Source of the DNA: an uncultured Spiribacter sp.
Lineage (GTDB): Bacteria > Pseudomonadota > Gammaproteobacteria > Nitrococcales > Nitrococcaceae
Direction: 5' to 3'
DNA length: 33,690 bases
Assembly: GCA_913056145.1 (NCBI GenBank)
Contig: CAJXMI010000014.1
Span: forward strand, 1-33,690
A model generated the notes under the pieces. It ran no database searches and had not been told where the DNA came from. It saw only the letters and a list, made by a program, of their open reading frames with translations. Within the stretch, counting starts at the first letter, position 1. Each line of letters starts with the position of its first letter. The translations under genes were made by a program, and so were the position numbers. Positions 8,659-20,556 of the stretch are shown piece by piece.

Positions 8659-8670
8659 TACCTGTGGCGC

Positions 8671-10351
<1,681 letters not shown>

Positions 10352-10453
10352 CGCCGCATCCTTGTTTTTTCGAGCACGCGAGTTTACGCGAAACCGTCAG
10401 GCGGTTCGAAGCGACACCGGTGACTTTGATCGCACCAATGGTTGCTCCGTGCT

Positions 10454-11770
10454 TCAACCCTGGCCTCCGCGCTCGGTGCTGCGGGCGGCCCGATCCCGTT
10501 CGCCAAGGCGTCGCAGCCGCTCGGCGATGCGTTGCTCGAGCCCGCGATCGGTTGGCTCGTAGTAGCGCCGGCCTGCAAGCGCATCCGGCAGGTAGGTCTC
10601 GCCGGCGGCGTAGGCTTCGGGTTCGTCATGGGCGTAGCGATAAGCGTGGCCGTACCCAAGCTCTTTCATGAGCCGCGTCGGGGCATTGCGCAAATGCACC
10701 GGCACCTCGAGCGAACCATGCTCCCGCGCATCGGCCATCGCCGTGTTAAAGGCCTTGTAGACGGCGTTGCTCTTGGGCACGGCGGCCAGATAGGCAACGG
10801 CCTGGGCGATGGCGAGCTCGCCCTCGGGGGAGCCCAGGCGCTCCTGCGCCTGCCAGGCATCCACGGCCAGCTGCAGCGCCCGGGGGTCGGCATTGCCAAT
10901 GTCTTCCGAGGCCATTCGCACTACGCGACGGGCAATGTAGAGCGGATCGCAGCCGCCCTCCAACATGCGCGCAAGCCAGTAGAGCGCGCCATCCGGTGAC
11001 GAGCCGCGCACGGCTTTGTGCAGCGCCGAGATCTGGTCGTAGAAGGCATCGCCACCCTTGTCGAAGCGCGCCCGGCCACCAGCCGCCGCCTCGCGGATCA
11101 CATCGGTGCCCACCACGCCGTCGCCAGCAGCCAGATCGGCGGCCACTTCCAGCAGGCCAAGGGCCGTTCGTGCGTCGCCATCCGCAAACCGGGTCAGTGC
11201 CTCGCGGGCCGCCGGCTCGAGACGAAGCTCGCGCGCACCCAGACCGCGCTCCGCATCGGTCATTGCCCGGTCCACCAACTGCCCGATATCACTGCCCTCA
11301 AGCGCCCGCAGCACATACACACGCACCCGTGAGAGCAGGGCGTTATTGAGTTCGAACGACGGGTTTTCGGTGGTCGCACCGATAAACAGCAGCGTGCCGT
11401 CCTCGATGTAGGGCAGAAAGGCATCCTGCTGGGATTTGTTAAAGCGATGGACTTCATCCACGAAGAGCAGCGTCTGCCGCCCGACTTCCCGATTGGCACG
11501 CCCCCGGGCCGCCGCCTCCCGGATGTCTTTCACACCGGCCATGACCGCCGATAGCGTCAGAAACTCGGCATCCCCGGCCGCGGCAACCATGCGCGCCAAC
11601 GTGGTCTTGCCAGTCCCCGGTGGCCCCCAGAGCACCATGGAATGGGGCCGCCCGGCGCGCAGGGCCTCGCCCAGTGGGCGCCCCGGCCCCAGCAGATGCG
11701 CCTGCCCCGAAAACGCGTCCAGATGATCGGGCCGCATGCGGTCGGCCAGGGGGCGGGTCCAGTCGGTCAT
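10454..11770 (-). CDS. rarA: Replication-associated recombination protein A (MgsA/RarA AAA+ ATPase)
   Basis: [87 protein letters not shown]. Confidence 0.97.
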   Translation of the reverse strand: MTDWTRPLADRMRPDHLDAFSGQAHLLGPGRPLGEALRAGRPHSMVLWGPPGTGKTTLARMVAAAGDAEFLTLSAVMAGVKDIREAAARGRANREVGRQTLLFVDEVHRFNKSQQDAFLPYIEDGTLLFIGATTENPSFELNNALLSRVRVYVLRALEGSDIGQLVDRAMTDAERGLGARELRLEPAAREALTRFADGDARTALGLLEVAADLAAGDGVVGTDVIREAAAGGRARFDKGGDAFYDQISALHKAVRGSSPDGALYWLARMLEGGCDPLYIARRVVRMASEDIGNADPRALQLAVDAWQAQERLGSPEGELAIAQAVAYLAAVPKSNAVYKAFNTAMADAREHGSLEVPVHLRNAPTRLMKELGYGHAYRYAHDEPEAYAAGETYLPDALAGRRYYEPTDRGLEQRIAERLRRLGERDRAARSTERGGQG

Positions 11771-12432
11771 GAGCCCTCGATCAAGTCGACTCCGGCGGGC
11801 GGCTCGAAGGTGAACCGCGCCGGGTCGATATCGCCGTTGCGCCGCAGATCGCTGAACTCGACGGTAATGCGATCGCCCAGACCCGCCTCGATGCGCAGCC
11901 GGACCGGCACGCCGTTGGCGAATGTCACATCAACACGCTGGAAGTCCCAGGCCGGGTCACTGGGCTGCAGACGCACCACGTTGGGCTGGCTCCCGGCGGT
12001 GATACGAAAGCTGTCCTGCAAATCGGCCAACTGTCCGCTCAGCAGCTGCGCGGCGCCAACGCCAAGGGCCTCATCGAGCGGTCGCACGGTCACCTGCTCG
12101 AGGTCTACGTCATGCACCCAGAGCTGCTCGCCATCCGCAACCAGGACCTGCTCCCAGGGGCTTTGATAGTGCCAGCGAAAGCGCTCGCCACGGGCCAACC
12201 AGAAGCGGCCCTCGGCGGTTTCGATGAGGGCGCCGGTATCATCGCGCGTTTCCTGGATAAAACGCCCCTCGAGCGTGCGCACGTCGTTAAAATAATTGGC
12301 AAGGGTCCCGGTGGTTGCCGCGTCGCCTTCCGCAGAGAAAACGGGACCGCCGGCGACAAGCCCAACGGCCACTGCCAGGGCACCGATCAGGCCGCGCCAG
12401 CACGCGAGTCTGGGGGTTGTCGTGTTACGCAT
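11767..12432 (-). CDS. lolA: Outer membrane lipoprotein carrier protein LolA
   Basis: Signal peptide then [75 protein letters not shown]; 4-bp ATGA overlap with rarA. Confidence 0.94.
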   Translation of the reverse strand: MRNTTTPRLACWRGLIGALAVAVGLVAGGPVFSAEGDAATTGTLANYFNDVRTLEGRFIQETRDDTGALIETAEGRFWLARGERFRWHYQSPWEQVLVADGEQLWVHDVDLEQVTVRPLDEALGVGAAQLLSGQLADLQDSFRITAGSQPNVVRLQPSDPAWDFQRVDVTFANGVPVRLRIEAGLGDRITVEFSDLRRNGDIDPARFTFEPPAGVDLIEGS

Positions 12433-12446
12433 AGGCCGCTCGCCCT

Positions 12447-14792
12447 TCAGTCTTTGGGTGGCGGTGGCGCGATCACCTCGCGCCCCCCGTTGGACTGCAG
12501 CGGCCCGACAATACCGGCTGTCTCCATTTCCTCGACGAGCCGGGCGGCGCGGTTATAGCCGATCTTGAGCCGGCGCTGCACACCCGAGATCGATGCCTTC
12601 CGGGTCTCGGTGACCACCCGGACCGCCTGGTCATACAGCGGATCGGACTCGCCCCCGCCTGCGTTCATCTCGCCGGGCAATCCGGGCATATTGGCGCCAT
12701 CGGTGCCACCCTCATCCAGAATGCCATCCACGTATTCGGGTTCGCCCGACTGCTTGAGGTGCTCGGCCACCCGATGCACCTCGGCGTCCGAGACAAACGC
12801 CCCGTGCACGCGCTCGGGAATCCCCCGACTGCTGGGCCCCAGATAGAGCATGTCGCCATGCCCGAGCAGCGACTCCGCCCCCATCTGATCAAGAATGGTC
12901 CGCGAGTCGACCCGGGATGACACCTGGAAGGCCATGCGCGTGGGGATATTCGCCTTGATCAGGCCGGTGATGACGTCCACCGAGGGCCGCTGCGTGGCAA
13001 GTATCAGATGGATCCCCGAGGCGCGGGCCTTTTGCGCAAGCCGCGCGATGAGCTCCTCGACCTTCTTGCCCACCATCATCATCATGTCGGCAAACTCATC
13101 GACAACCACGACGACATAGGGCAACGGCTCGAGTACGGGGGCCTGCGGCGGGTCGTCATCCAGGGTGGGCTCGATGCGGTGGTCCGGCCCACTCCACAGC
13201 GGATCGGTGAGCGGCTCGCCCCGCTCCTGCGCCTCGCGAATACGGCGGTTGGCGCCGGCGATATTGCGCACACCGAGGCTGGCCATCAGCCGGTAGCGGC
13301 GCTCCATCTCGGCGACACACCAGCGCAGGGCATTGGCGGCCTCCTTCATGTCGGTGACAACCGGAGCCAGCAGATGGGGGATGCCATCGTAGACCGACAG
13401 CTCCAGCATCTTGGGGTCGATCATGATGGTGCGGACCTGCTCGGGGCCGTTTTTGTAGAGCAGGCTGAGAATCATGGCATTGATGCCCACCGACTTGCCC
13501 GAGCCCGTGGTACCTGCCACCAGGAGATGCGGCATCTTGCCCAGATCCACGACCTGGGTGTAGCCACCAATGTCCTTGCCTATGGCCAGCGTCAGTGGCG
13601 AGGCCGACTTCTCGAACGACTCCGAGCGAATGATCTCGGAGAGCGCGATGACCTGACGATGCTCGTTGGGGATCTCGAGGCCCACGACCGACTTGCCGGG
13701 GATGACCTCGACCACCCGCACCGCGGTTACTGACAGTGCCCGCGCAAGGTCCTTGGCAAGGTTGGTGATCTGGCTGACCTTGACGCCGGCCGCTGGCTTG
13801 AGTTCGAAGCGGGTGATTACAGGCCCGGGCTGCACCTCCACCACCTCGACCTCGATACCAAAGTCACGCAGCTTGTGCTCGACCAGCCGGGACATGGCCT
13901 CCAGGGCATCCGGGGTATAGCCGGGCTGCTCGGCCTTTGGCGCATCCAGCAGTGACACGGGCGGCAGCTCGCCGGGCACCGGCGGTGTCTCGAAGAGCTG
14001 GATCTGCTGTTCCTTGCGGGCCCGCTCACCGGGCCGCGAGGCCTCGGCCGGGGCCGGCGGCGCAATCGCCGGTTTGCTGCGCTTTCGCGCCCGCGCCTTT
14101 TCCTGACGGCGGGCCGTCTCGCGCTCACGCCGGGCCTGACGCGCCGACCAGTACTCCCGCATCCAGTTTTGCAGGGCGGCCAGGTGCCGCCCCTGCGACA
14201 ACACAAACCGCCCCAGCTGATCCATCAGGGCAATCCAGGACAGCCCGGTAAAAAGCGTGATCCCGGCCAGAAACACCGCGAGCGAGAGCAGCGTGGCCCC
14301 GGTAAAGCTGAATGCATCACGAATCCAGTCACCGGCCAGATTACCGAGCACGCCACCCGAGCTGAGCGGCACCGTGCCGGCCACCGGGGCCACATGCAGG
14401 CGCGCCAGCGCGGTGCCGGCCAGTAGCGTCAGGACAAAACCGCCCACACGCACGCCAATGATGCCCCATTGAATCTGGCCGTTGCGGCGCTGCCAGCGAT
14501 AGAGCAGTGTGGCCAACAAGCCGATGAGCGCGGGGAACAGAAAACCCAGATAGCCAAAGAGGTACAAACTGAGATCGGCCCAGTAGGCCCCTACCAGCCC
14601 GCCGGCATTGCTGATGCCGGCCACCGGGCCGGTCCGGCTCCACCCCGGATCGGCCGGGTCATAGGTAAGCTGCGCGAGCAGCATGAACCCGGCCACGGCC
14701 AGCAGCAGCAGAAAGGCCGCCTCGCGAAGCATGCGGCCAATCTGCTGGCTGATAGGCGCCATCGGCTGCCGGGCTGTTGTCTTGCCTGCCAT
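12447..14792 (-). CDS. ftsK: DNA translocase FtsK
   Basis: N-terminal TM segments, [109 protein letters not shown]-terminal gamma winged helix. Confidence 0.98.
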   Translation of the reverse strand: MAGKTTARQPMAPISQQIGRMLREAAFLLLLAVAGFMLLAQLTYDPADPGWSRTGPVAGISNAGGLVGAYWADLSLYLFGYLGFLFPALIGLLATLLYRWQRRNGQIQWGIIGVRVGGFVLTLLAGTALARLHVAPVAGTVPLSSGGVLGNLAGDWIRDAFSFTGATLLSLAVFLAGITLFTGLSWIALMDQLGRFVLSQGRHLAALQNWMREYWSARQARRERETARRQEKARARKRSKPAIAPPAPAEASRPGERARKEQQIQLFETPPVPGELPPVSLLDAPKAEQPGYTPDALEAMSRLVEHKLRDFGIEVEVVEVQPGPVITRFELKPAAGVKVSQITNLAKDLARALSVTAVRVVEVIPGKSVVGLEIPNEHRQVIALSEIIRSESFEKSASPLTLAIGKDIGGYTQVVDLGKMPHLLVAGTTGSGKSVGINAMILSLLYKNGPEQVRTIMIDPKMLELSVYDGIPHLLAPVVTDMKEAANALRWCVAEMERRYRLMASLGVRNIAGANRRIREAQERGEPLTDPLWSGPDHRIEPTLDDDPPQAPVLEPLPYVVVVVDEFADMMMMVGKKVEELIARLAQKARASGIHLILATQRPSVDVITGLIKANIPTRMAFQVSSRVDSRTILDQMGAESLLGHGDMLYLGPSSRGIPERVHGAFVSDAEVHRVAEHLKQSGEPEYVDGILDEGGTDGANMPGLPGEMNAGGGESDPLYDQAVRVVTETRKASISGVQRRLKIGYNRAARLVEEMETAGIVGPLQSNGGREVIAPPPPKD

Positions 14793-14865
14793 GCCGTGCA
14801 GTGTACAGTAGCGCTCGGCCCTTTAGCAGCGGCACTCTGACCCTACAGGCGCGGTCCTCTTAACT

Positions 14866-16023
14866 ATGGAACTGCAAGCAATACCGGCCATTAGCGATGT
14901 CCCGGCCGAGCGCTGGAATGCGCTCGCCGGCACCGACAATCCATTCCTGCGCCACGAGTTTCTGGCCGCGCTGGAGCGCCACGGCGCCGTATCGCGCGAG
15001 AACGGCTGGGCTCCCCACCACCTGCTGCTCTACGACGCGGACCGGCTGGTCGCGGCAGCGCCTGCCTATCTCAAGGGCAACTCCTGGGGCGAGTTCGTGT
15101 TCGACTTTGCCTGGGCAAACGCCTACGAGCGCAATGGCCTGGATTACTACCCCAAGCTCATTATCGCCGTGCCCTACAGCCCCGTGAACGGCCCGCGCAT
15201 GCTGCTTGACCCCGCTCTGCCGGCGGATGCCCTGCGCCATGCGCTTGCCGATGGCGCCCGACAGATGGCGGCGGAGCTTGAGCTGAGCTCCGTGCATTGG
15301 CTCTTTGCCGACAGCCCCGACATGGCCGCGCTCGAGGACAGCAACTACTCGCTGCGGCTTGGCTGTCAGTACCACTGGCGCAATGCCGGCTATGCCGATT
15401 TTGACGACTTCCTTGCCGGCATGAGCTCCAAGAAGCGCAAGAACATCCGCCGCGAGCGCCGGCGCGTGACCGAGCAGGGCCTGCAAATGCGCACCGTGCA
15501 TGGCGATGCCGCCGACCCGGCGCTCTGGGAGGCCCTGCACGGCTTTTATGAAAAGACCTTCTACGAGCACGGCAATCTGCCGGTCATCACCCGTGAGTGC
15601 TTCATGGAGCTGGGAGCGGTTCTGGGGGATCGCATGGTGCTCTTTGTGGCCGAGGCCCAGGGCGAACCCGTGGCCGGCGCGGTGTGTCTGCGAAGCGCGG
15701 ACACCCTCTACGGTCGCTACTGGGGAGCGGCGCGCGACTATGACGGCCTGCATTTCGAGGCCTGTTACTACCAGGGCATCGACTATTGCATTGCCCATGG
15801 ACTGGATCGCTTCGAGCCGGGTGCCCAGGGCGAGCACAAAGTAGCGCGCGGCTTTCTGCCAGTGCTGACGCGCTCGGCGCATCAGCTCTTTGACCCGCGT
15901 TTTCAGACTGCAGTGGATGACTTCCTGGCCCGCGAGCGCCCCGCGGTGGAGGCGTTTGCGACCGACATGATGGCCGAGGCGCCCTTCCGCGCCGATGCCC
16001 TGGAGCAGCTGCCGCATGACTGA
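14866..16023 (+). CDS. FemAB-like / GNAT-fold protein (PF04339, formerly DUF482 type), function unknown
   Basis: MELQAIPAISDVPAERWNALAGTDNPFLRHEFLAALERHGAVSRENGWAPHHLLLYD...WANAYERNGLDYYPKLIIAVPYSPVNGPRMLLDP...GMSSKKRKNIRRERRRV...EPVAGAVCLRSADTLYGRYWGAARDYDGLHFEACYYQGIDYCIAHGLDRFEPGAQGEHKVARGFLP. Confidence 0.9.
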   Translation: MELQAIPAISDVPAERWNALAGTDNPFLRHEFLAALERHGAVSRENGWAPHHLLLYDADRLVAAAPAYLKGNSWGEFVFDFAWANAYERNGLDYYPKLIIAVPYSPVNGPRMLLDPALPADALRHALADGARQMAAELELSSVHWLFADSPDMAALEDSNYSLRLGCQYHWRNAGYADFDDFLAGMSSKKRKNIRRERRRVTEQGLQMRTVHGDAADPALWEALHGFYEKTFYEHGNLPVITRECFMELGAVLGDRMVLFVAEAQGEPVAGAVCLRSADTLYGRYWGAARDYDGLHFEACYYQGIDYCIAHGLDRFEPGAQGEHKVARGFLPVLTRSAHQLFDPRFQTAVDDFLARERPAVEAFATDMMAEAPFRADALEQLPHD

Positions 16024-16747
16024 CTTGGCGCTCCCGATCCCCTGGCTTGCCGCGACTGACGAGACCACGCCGCTGCCCGATCCCGAGACTGCCCTGCACG
16101 AGCCCAACGGCCTGCTGGCCATCGGGGCGTCGCTATCGCCGCAGCGGCTGGAGGCGGCATACCGGGAGGGCATCTTCCCCTGGTTTGGACCCGGCGAGCC
16201 CATCCTGTGGTGGAGCCCCGACCCGCGCGCCATCCTCGCCCCCGGAGAGCTGCATATCAGTCGCTCGCTGCGCCGCGCGCTCAATCGCCGTGACTATCAG
16301 GTCACACTCGACACCGCCTTTGACCGGGTGGTTGAGGCCTGCGCGGCGCCCCGCGTTGATCAGCCCGGCACCTGGATCACGCCCGACATGCAGGCGGCCT
16401 ACAGCCGACTGCATGTGCTGGGGCTTGCCCATTCCATCGAGGTGTGGTGCAGCGGCGACCTGATTGGCGGGCTCTACGGGGTGTCGCTGGGGCAGGCATT
16501 CTTTGGCGAGTCGATGTTCAGTGGCGCCAGCAATGGCAGCAAAATTGCCATGGTCTGGCTCTGTGCCCAGCTGCAGGCCTGGGGCTTTCACTTTCTGGAC
16601 TGCCAGATGCCCACCGCCCATCTGCTCAGCATGGGCGTGCACTGCATCCCGCGGCAACGGTTTCTGCTGGCCCTTGCCGCCAGCCAGCGCGCTGCGACCC
16701 GCCTCGGGCCCTGGACCCTGGAGGTAGAGGACTGGCGCCATGACTGA
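16016..16747 (+). CDS. aat: Leucyl/phenylalanyl-tRNA--protein transferase
   Basis: ...EPNGLLAIGASLSPQRLEAAYREGIFPWFGPGEPILWWSPDPRAILAPGELHISRSLRR...VWCSGDLIGGLYGVSLGQAFFGESMFSGASNGSKIAMVWLCAQL. Confidence 0.98.
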   Translation: MTDLALPIPWLAATDETTPLPDPETALHEPNGLLAIGASLSPQRLEAAYREGIFPWFGPGEPILWWSPDPRAILAPGELHISRSLRRALNRRDYQVTLDTAFDRVVEACAAPRVDQPGTWITPDMQAAYSRLHVLGLAHSIEVWCSGDLIGGLYGVSLGQAFFGESMFSGASNGSKIAMVWLCAQLQAWGFHFLDCQMPTAHLLSMGVHCIPRQRFLLALAASQRAATRLGPWTLEVEDWRHD

Positions 16748-17486
16748 GTCGCCTCCGCGCACTTCGATCCGGCTGTTTGGCACCGGGCTGCGCCCCTGCC
16801 CCTATCTGAGTGACCGGCCATCGCAGTTCGATTTTGTCGACCCCCGCCTCGCACCTACGCCCGAGCTCTATGAGGCACTGCTCCAGCAGGGCTTTCGTCG
16901 CGGCGGCGAGCATATCTATCGCACCGCCTGTCCGGGCTGCCAGGCCTGCCGCAGCCTGCGCATACCCGTGGCCGATTTTCAGCCGCGCCGACGTCAGCGC
17001 CGCTGTTGGCGCAGCAATCAGGATGTCCGCCTCGTCAATGCCGGCGGGCGCTATGACCCGGCGCATTTCGAGCTGTATTCGCGCTACGTGGCGGCCCGAC
17101 ACCCGGGCGGTGGCATGGACGATGCCGACCCTGACCTTTACTGGCAGTATCTAACCGCGAGCTGGTGTCCTACCGAGTTCCTCGAGCTGCGGGTTGGCGA
17201 GCGTCTGCTGGCCGTGGCCGTGACCGATGACACCGGCGCCTCACTGTCCGCGGTCTACACCTTCTACGACCCGGCCGAGCAGGCGCGTAGCCTGGGCACA
17301 CTGGCCATCCTTTTGCAGATCGAGGAGGCCCGTCGCCGCGGCCGCGACTGGCTGTATCTGGGCTACTGGATCGAGGGCCTTGCGCAAATGGACTACAAGG
17401 CCGGCTTTTGCCCGCACGAGCGATTGGGCGAGACCGGCTGGGAGCCGGTACCGTCCCGGCAGGCCGGACACCGGCAAGCTTGGTGA
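16740..17486 (+). CDS. bpt: Arginyl/aspartate-glutamate leucyltransferase family (ATE/Bpt)
   Basis: CPYLSDRPSQFDFVDPRLAPTPELYEALLQQGFRRGGEHIYRTACPGCQACRSLRIPVADFQPRRRQRRCWRSNQDV...; ATE N- and C-domain motifs. Confidence 0.94.
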   Translation: MTESPPRTSIRLFGTGLRPCPYLSDRPSQFDFVDPRLAPTPELYEALLQQGFRRGGEHIYRTACPGCQACRSLRIPVADFQPRRRQRRCWRSNQDVRLVNAGGRYDPAHFELYSRYVAARHPGGGMDDADPDLYWQYLTASWCPTEFLELRVGERLLAVAVTDDTGASLSAVYTFYDPAEQARSLGTLAILLQIEEARRRGRDWLYLGYWIEGLAQMDYKAGFCPHERLGETGWEPVPSRQAGHRQAW

Positions 17487-17540
17487 TCAGCGCCAGCCTC
17501 CGGTAAACTCGACGGCTTTACATCGCATGAGAGAGGCTTG

Positions 17541-17759
17541 ATGGCAAAGGAAGAGAATATCCGGATGCAGGGCACGATCACCGAGGTGATGCCCAACACC
17601 ATGTTTCGGGTCGAGCTTGAGAACGGGCACACCGTGACGGCCCATATCTCGGGCAAGATGCGCAAGCACTACATCCGCATCCTGCGTGGCGACAAAGTCA
17701 CTGTCGAACTCACGCCCTACGATCTCAACAAGGGGCGTATCGTCTACCGGGCGCGCTGA
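17541..17759 (+). CDS. infA: Translation initiation factor IF-1
   Basis: [72 protein letters not shown], 72 aa; start at 17541 with GAGAGAGG upstream. Confidence 0.99.
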   Translation: MAKEENIRMQGTITEVMPNTMFRVELENGHTVTAHISGKMRKHYIRILRGDKVTVELTPYDLNKGRIVYRAR

Positions 17760-17765
17760 TACCGC

Positions 17766-17793
17766 GCGGGCACCGGCAACGCCGGCCACCCGC
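17766..17793. terminator. Hairpin between convergent infA and clpA
   Basis: GCGGG-ca-CCGGC-aac-GCCGG-cca-CCCGC; no U-tract. Confidence 0.35.
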
Positions 17794-17809
17794 CCGCAAC
17801 GGCCTCTCC

Positions 17810-20080
17810 CTACTCCACGGGCTCCGGCGTGTCGATCGCGAACGCGAGCGCCTCGCCCGTGTCGTCAAGTTCAACCCCGACGTGGCCACCATTGGCCAAG
17901 CGACCAAACAGGAGCTCATCGGCCAGCGGCCGCTTGAGCCGGTCCTGAATCAGCCGAGCCATTGGCCGGGCGCCCATCTTGGGGTCGTAGCCCTGCTCGG
18001 CGAGCCAGGCCCGGGCAGCGTCGCTTACCTCGAGCGTTACCCGCTTCTCGGCCAGCTGATGCCGCAGCTCACGGATAAACTTCTCGGCCACTCGCTCGAT
18101 CACCTCGGCCGCCAGCCCGTTGAACTGGATGATGGCGTCAAGGCGGTTGCGGAACTCGGGGGTGAACTGCTTGCGAATGACCTCGAGCGCGTCACTGCTC
18201 TGATCCTGTGGCGTAAACCCGATGGTGCGCCGGCTCTGCTCCTCTGCCCCGGCATTCGTGGTCATGACCAGAATCACGTTGCGGAAGTCGGCATGCCGGC
18301 CATTGTTGTCGGTCAGGAAACCGTGATCCATCACCTGCAGGAGCAGATTAAAGACATCCGGATGGGCCTTTTCGATTTCATCGAGCAGCACCACCGAGTG
18401 CGGGTGCTTGAGCACCTCTTCGGTGAGCAGCCCGCCCTGATCGTAGCCCACATAGCCGGGAGGCGCGCCAATGAGCCGCGACACCGTGTGCCGCTCCATG
18501 TACTCCGACATGTCGAAACGGGTCATGTGGATACCCATTACGTCGGCCAGCTGCCGGGTCACTTCGGTTTTGCCAACGCCCGTGGGCCCGGCAAAGAGGA
18601 AACTGCCCACCGGCTTTTCGGTGTCCCGGAGACCGGCTCGCGACATCTTGATCGTGGCCGCCAGTGTATCGATGGCCTCGTCCTGGCCGTAGATGACGCG
18701 CTTCAGGTCTTTCTCGAGGGTCTCGAGCAGACGCATGTCGGAGGTGGACACCCGCTTGGGTGGAATCCGCGCCATTTTGGCCACGATGGTCTCGACGTCA
18801 CCCACGCTAACGGTCTTTTTCTTTTTTGACGGCGGGAGCAGGCGCAGATTGGCACCTGCCTCGTCGATCACGTCGATGGCCTTGTCCGGCAGATAGCGAT
18901 CAGTGATGTACTTGGCCGCAAGCCCCGCGGCCGACTCCAGCGCCGGCTGGGTGTAGCGCACGCCATGGTGCGACTCGAAGCGGTCCTTGAGGCCACGCAG
19001 TATCTGCACCGTCTCATCCACCGTGGGCTCGGCCACGTCGATCTTCTGGAAACGCCGCGCCAGGGCGCGATCCTTTTCGAATACGCCCCGGTATTCCTGA
19101 TAGGTGGTGGAGCCGATGCACTTGAGTTCGCCCGTTGCCAGCATGGGCTTGAGCAGGTTGGAGGCATCCATGACACCGCCCGAGGCCGATCCGGCACCGA
19201 TAATCGTGTGGATCTCGTCGATGAACAGAATGGCGTGCTCTTCTTTTTTGAGCTGGGCAAGCAGGGCCTTGAGGCGCTTTTCAAAGTCACCGCGGTACTT
19301 GGTGCCGGCCACCAGCGCGCCCAGATCCAGCGAGTAGATCGTGGCGTCGGCCAGCACTTCGGGGACCTCGTTATCCTCGATGAGCTTGGCAAGCCCCTCG
19401 GCGATCGCGGTCTTGCCGACCCCGGCCTCGCCCACATAGAGGGGATTGTTCTTGCGCCGCCGGCAGAGTACCTGAATGGTGCGCTCGACCTCGTGCTTGC
19501 GGCCGATCAGCGGATCGGTGCGCCCCTGTCGGGCGCGGGCATTCAAATCGGTCGCATAGCTCTCGAGCGGTTTCGCGCTGCTGCCCTCCTCGGCGGCCTC
19601 ACCCTCGTCGCTCGGCGCATCGGGCTGGCCCTCGCCGTCCTCGCCCGATGCCTTCGAGATCCCGTGCGAGATGAAGTTGACCGCATCAAGCCGCGAGATA
19701 TTCTGCTTGTGCAGAAAGTAGACCGCCTGCGACTCCTGCTCGCTGAAGATGGCAACGACCACGTTGGCGCCGCTCACCTCCTTTCGCCCCGATGACTGCA
19801 CATGCAGGATCGCGCGCTGCAGCACTCGCTGGAAGCCCAGCGTGGGCTGGGTCTCGCGATTATCGTTGAGCGGCAGCAAGGGCGTCGTCTCGTCGAGAAA
19901 CGCCTCAAGATCCTGGCGCAGGGCGTCGAGATCCGTCCCACAGGCACGCAGTACCTCGAGGGCCGACGGGTTGTCGGTCAGCGCCAGCAGCAGATGTTCC
20001 ACTGTCAGGAACTCGTGCCGCTTCTCGCGCGCTTCCTTGAAAGCGAGGTTCAACGTGAACTCGAGTTCTTTACTCAGCAT
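17810..20080 (-). CDS. clpA: ATP-dependent Clp protease ATP-binding subunit ClpA
   Basis: MLSKELEFTLNLAFKEAREKRHEFLTVEHLLLALTDNPSALEVLRACG...; two AAA+ modules (GEAGVGKTAIAEGLA, FAGPTGVGKTEVTRQLA). Confidence 0.98.
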   Translation of the reverse strand: MLSKELEFTLNLAFKEAREKRHEFLTVEHLLLALTDNPSALEVLRACGTDLDALRQDLEAFLDETTPLLPLNDNRETQPTLGFQRVLQRAILHVQSSGRKEVSGANVVVAIFSEQESQAVYFLHKQNISRLDAVNFISHGISKASGEDGEGQPDAPSDEGEAAEEGSSAKPLESYATDLNARARQGRTDPLIGRKHEVERTIQVLCRRRKNNPLYVGEAGVGKTAIAEGLAKLIEDNEVPEVLADATIYSLDLGALVAGTKYRGDFEKRLKALLAQLKKEEHAILFIDEIHTIIGAGSASGGVMDASNLLKPMLATGELKCIGSTTYQEYRGVFEKDRALARRFQKIDVAEPTVDETVQILRGLKDRFESHHGVRYTQPALESAAGLAAKYITDRYLPDKAIDVIDEAGANLRLLPPSKKKKTVSVGDVETIVAKMARIPPKRVSTSDMRLLETLEKDLKRVIYGQDEAIDTLAATIKMSRAGLRDTEKPVGSFLFAGPTGVGKTEVTRQLADVMGIHMTRFDMSEYMERHTVSRLIGAPPGYVGYDQGGLLTEEVLKHPHSVVLLDEIEKAHPDVFNLLLQVMDHGFLTDNNGRHADFRNVILVMTTNAGAEEQSRRTIGFTPQDQSSDALEVIRKQFTPEFRNRLDAIIQFNGLAAEVIERVAEKFIRELRHQLAEKRVTLEVSDAARAWLAEQGYDPKMGARPMARLIQDRLKRPLADELLFGRLANGGHVGVELDDTGEALAFAIDTPEPVE

Positions 20081-20138
20081 TCGCTTCTCACCTGAAATCC
20101 TGTGAGTTGGACCCGGTTATCCCGGGGGCGGTTCCGGC

Positions 20139-20459
20139 TCATGCCGGTTCCAGAGTGCACATGAGCGGATGATTATGCTCACGGGCGTAGTCGTTGACCT
20201 GATCCACCTTGGTTTCGGCCACATCGCGGCTGAATATCCCGCAGACGCCCTTGCCACGAGTGTGGACATGCAGCATGACCTGCGTGGCCTGTTCGCGATC
20301 CATGCGAAAGAACGTCTGTAATACCTCTACCACGAATTCCATCGGCGTGTAGTCGTCATTGAGCAACACGACCCGGTAGAGGGGCGGTTGCCGGACCTCC
20401 GGGCTCGCCTCTTCGACCGAAAGGTCGTCCTCGTGTTGCGGATCGTTCTCTTCACTCAT
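20139..20459 (-). CDS. clpS: ATP-dependent Clp protease adaptor ClpS
   Basis: [106 protein letters not shown]. Confidence 0.97.
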   Translation of the reverse strand: MSEENDPQHEDDLSVEEASPEVRQPPLYRVVLLNDDYTPMEFVVEVLQTFFRMDREQATQVMLHVHTRGKGVCGIFSRDVAETKVDQVNDYAREHNHPLMCTLEPA

Positions 20460-20540
20460 TGCTGCGGGCACCCGCACCGGTTGCTTGTGGATATGGGGAC
20501 GAACCCACGATTCTAAAAGACTCCGCTGGCAGGGGGCCAA

Positions 20541-20549
20541 TGTTATCCT
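20541..20549 (+). promoter_or_regulatory. Putative extended -10 element for mnmA
   Basis: TGTTATCCT, 7 nt before the ATG at 20557; no SD. Confidence 0.4.
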
Positions 20550-20556
20550 TTGCGGC

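Noticed and set aside
10352-10453. Possible fluoride riboswitch upstream of crcB
   Set aside because: Minus-strand sequence lacks the GGxGATGGxxTTCGCC-type conserved core; only a short AACCG/CGGTT repeat is present.
14860-16284. 474-aa minus ORF antisense to the FemAB-like gene and aat
   Set aside because: Sense-strand genes are convincing; antisense translation has no recognisable motif.
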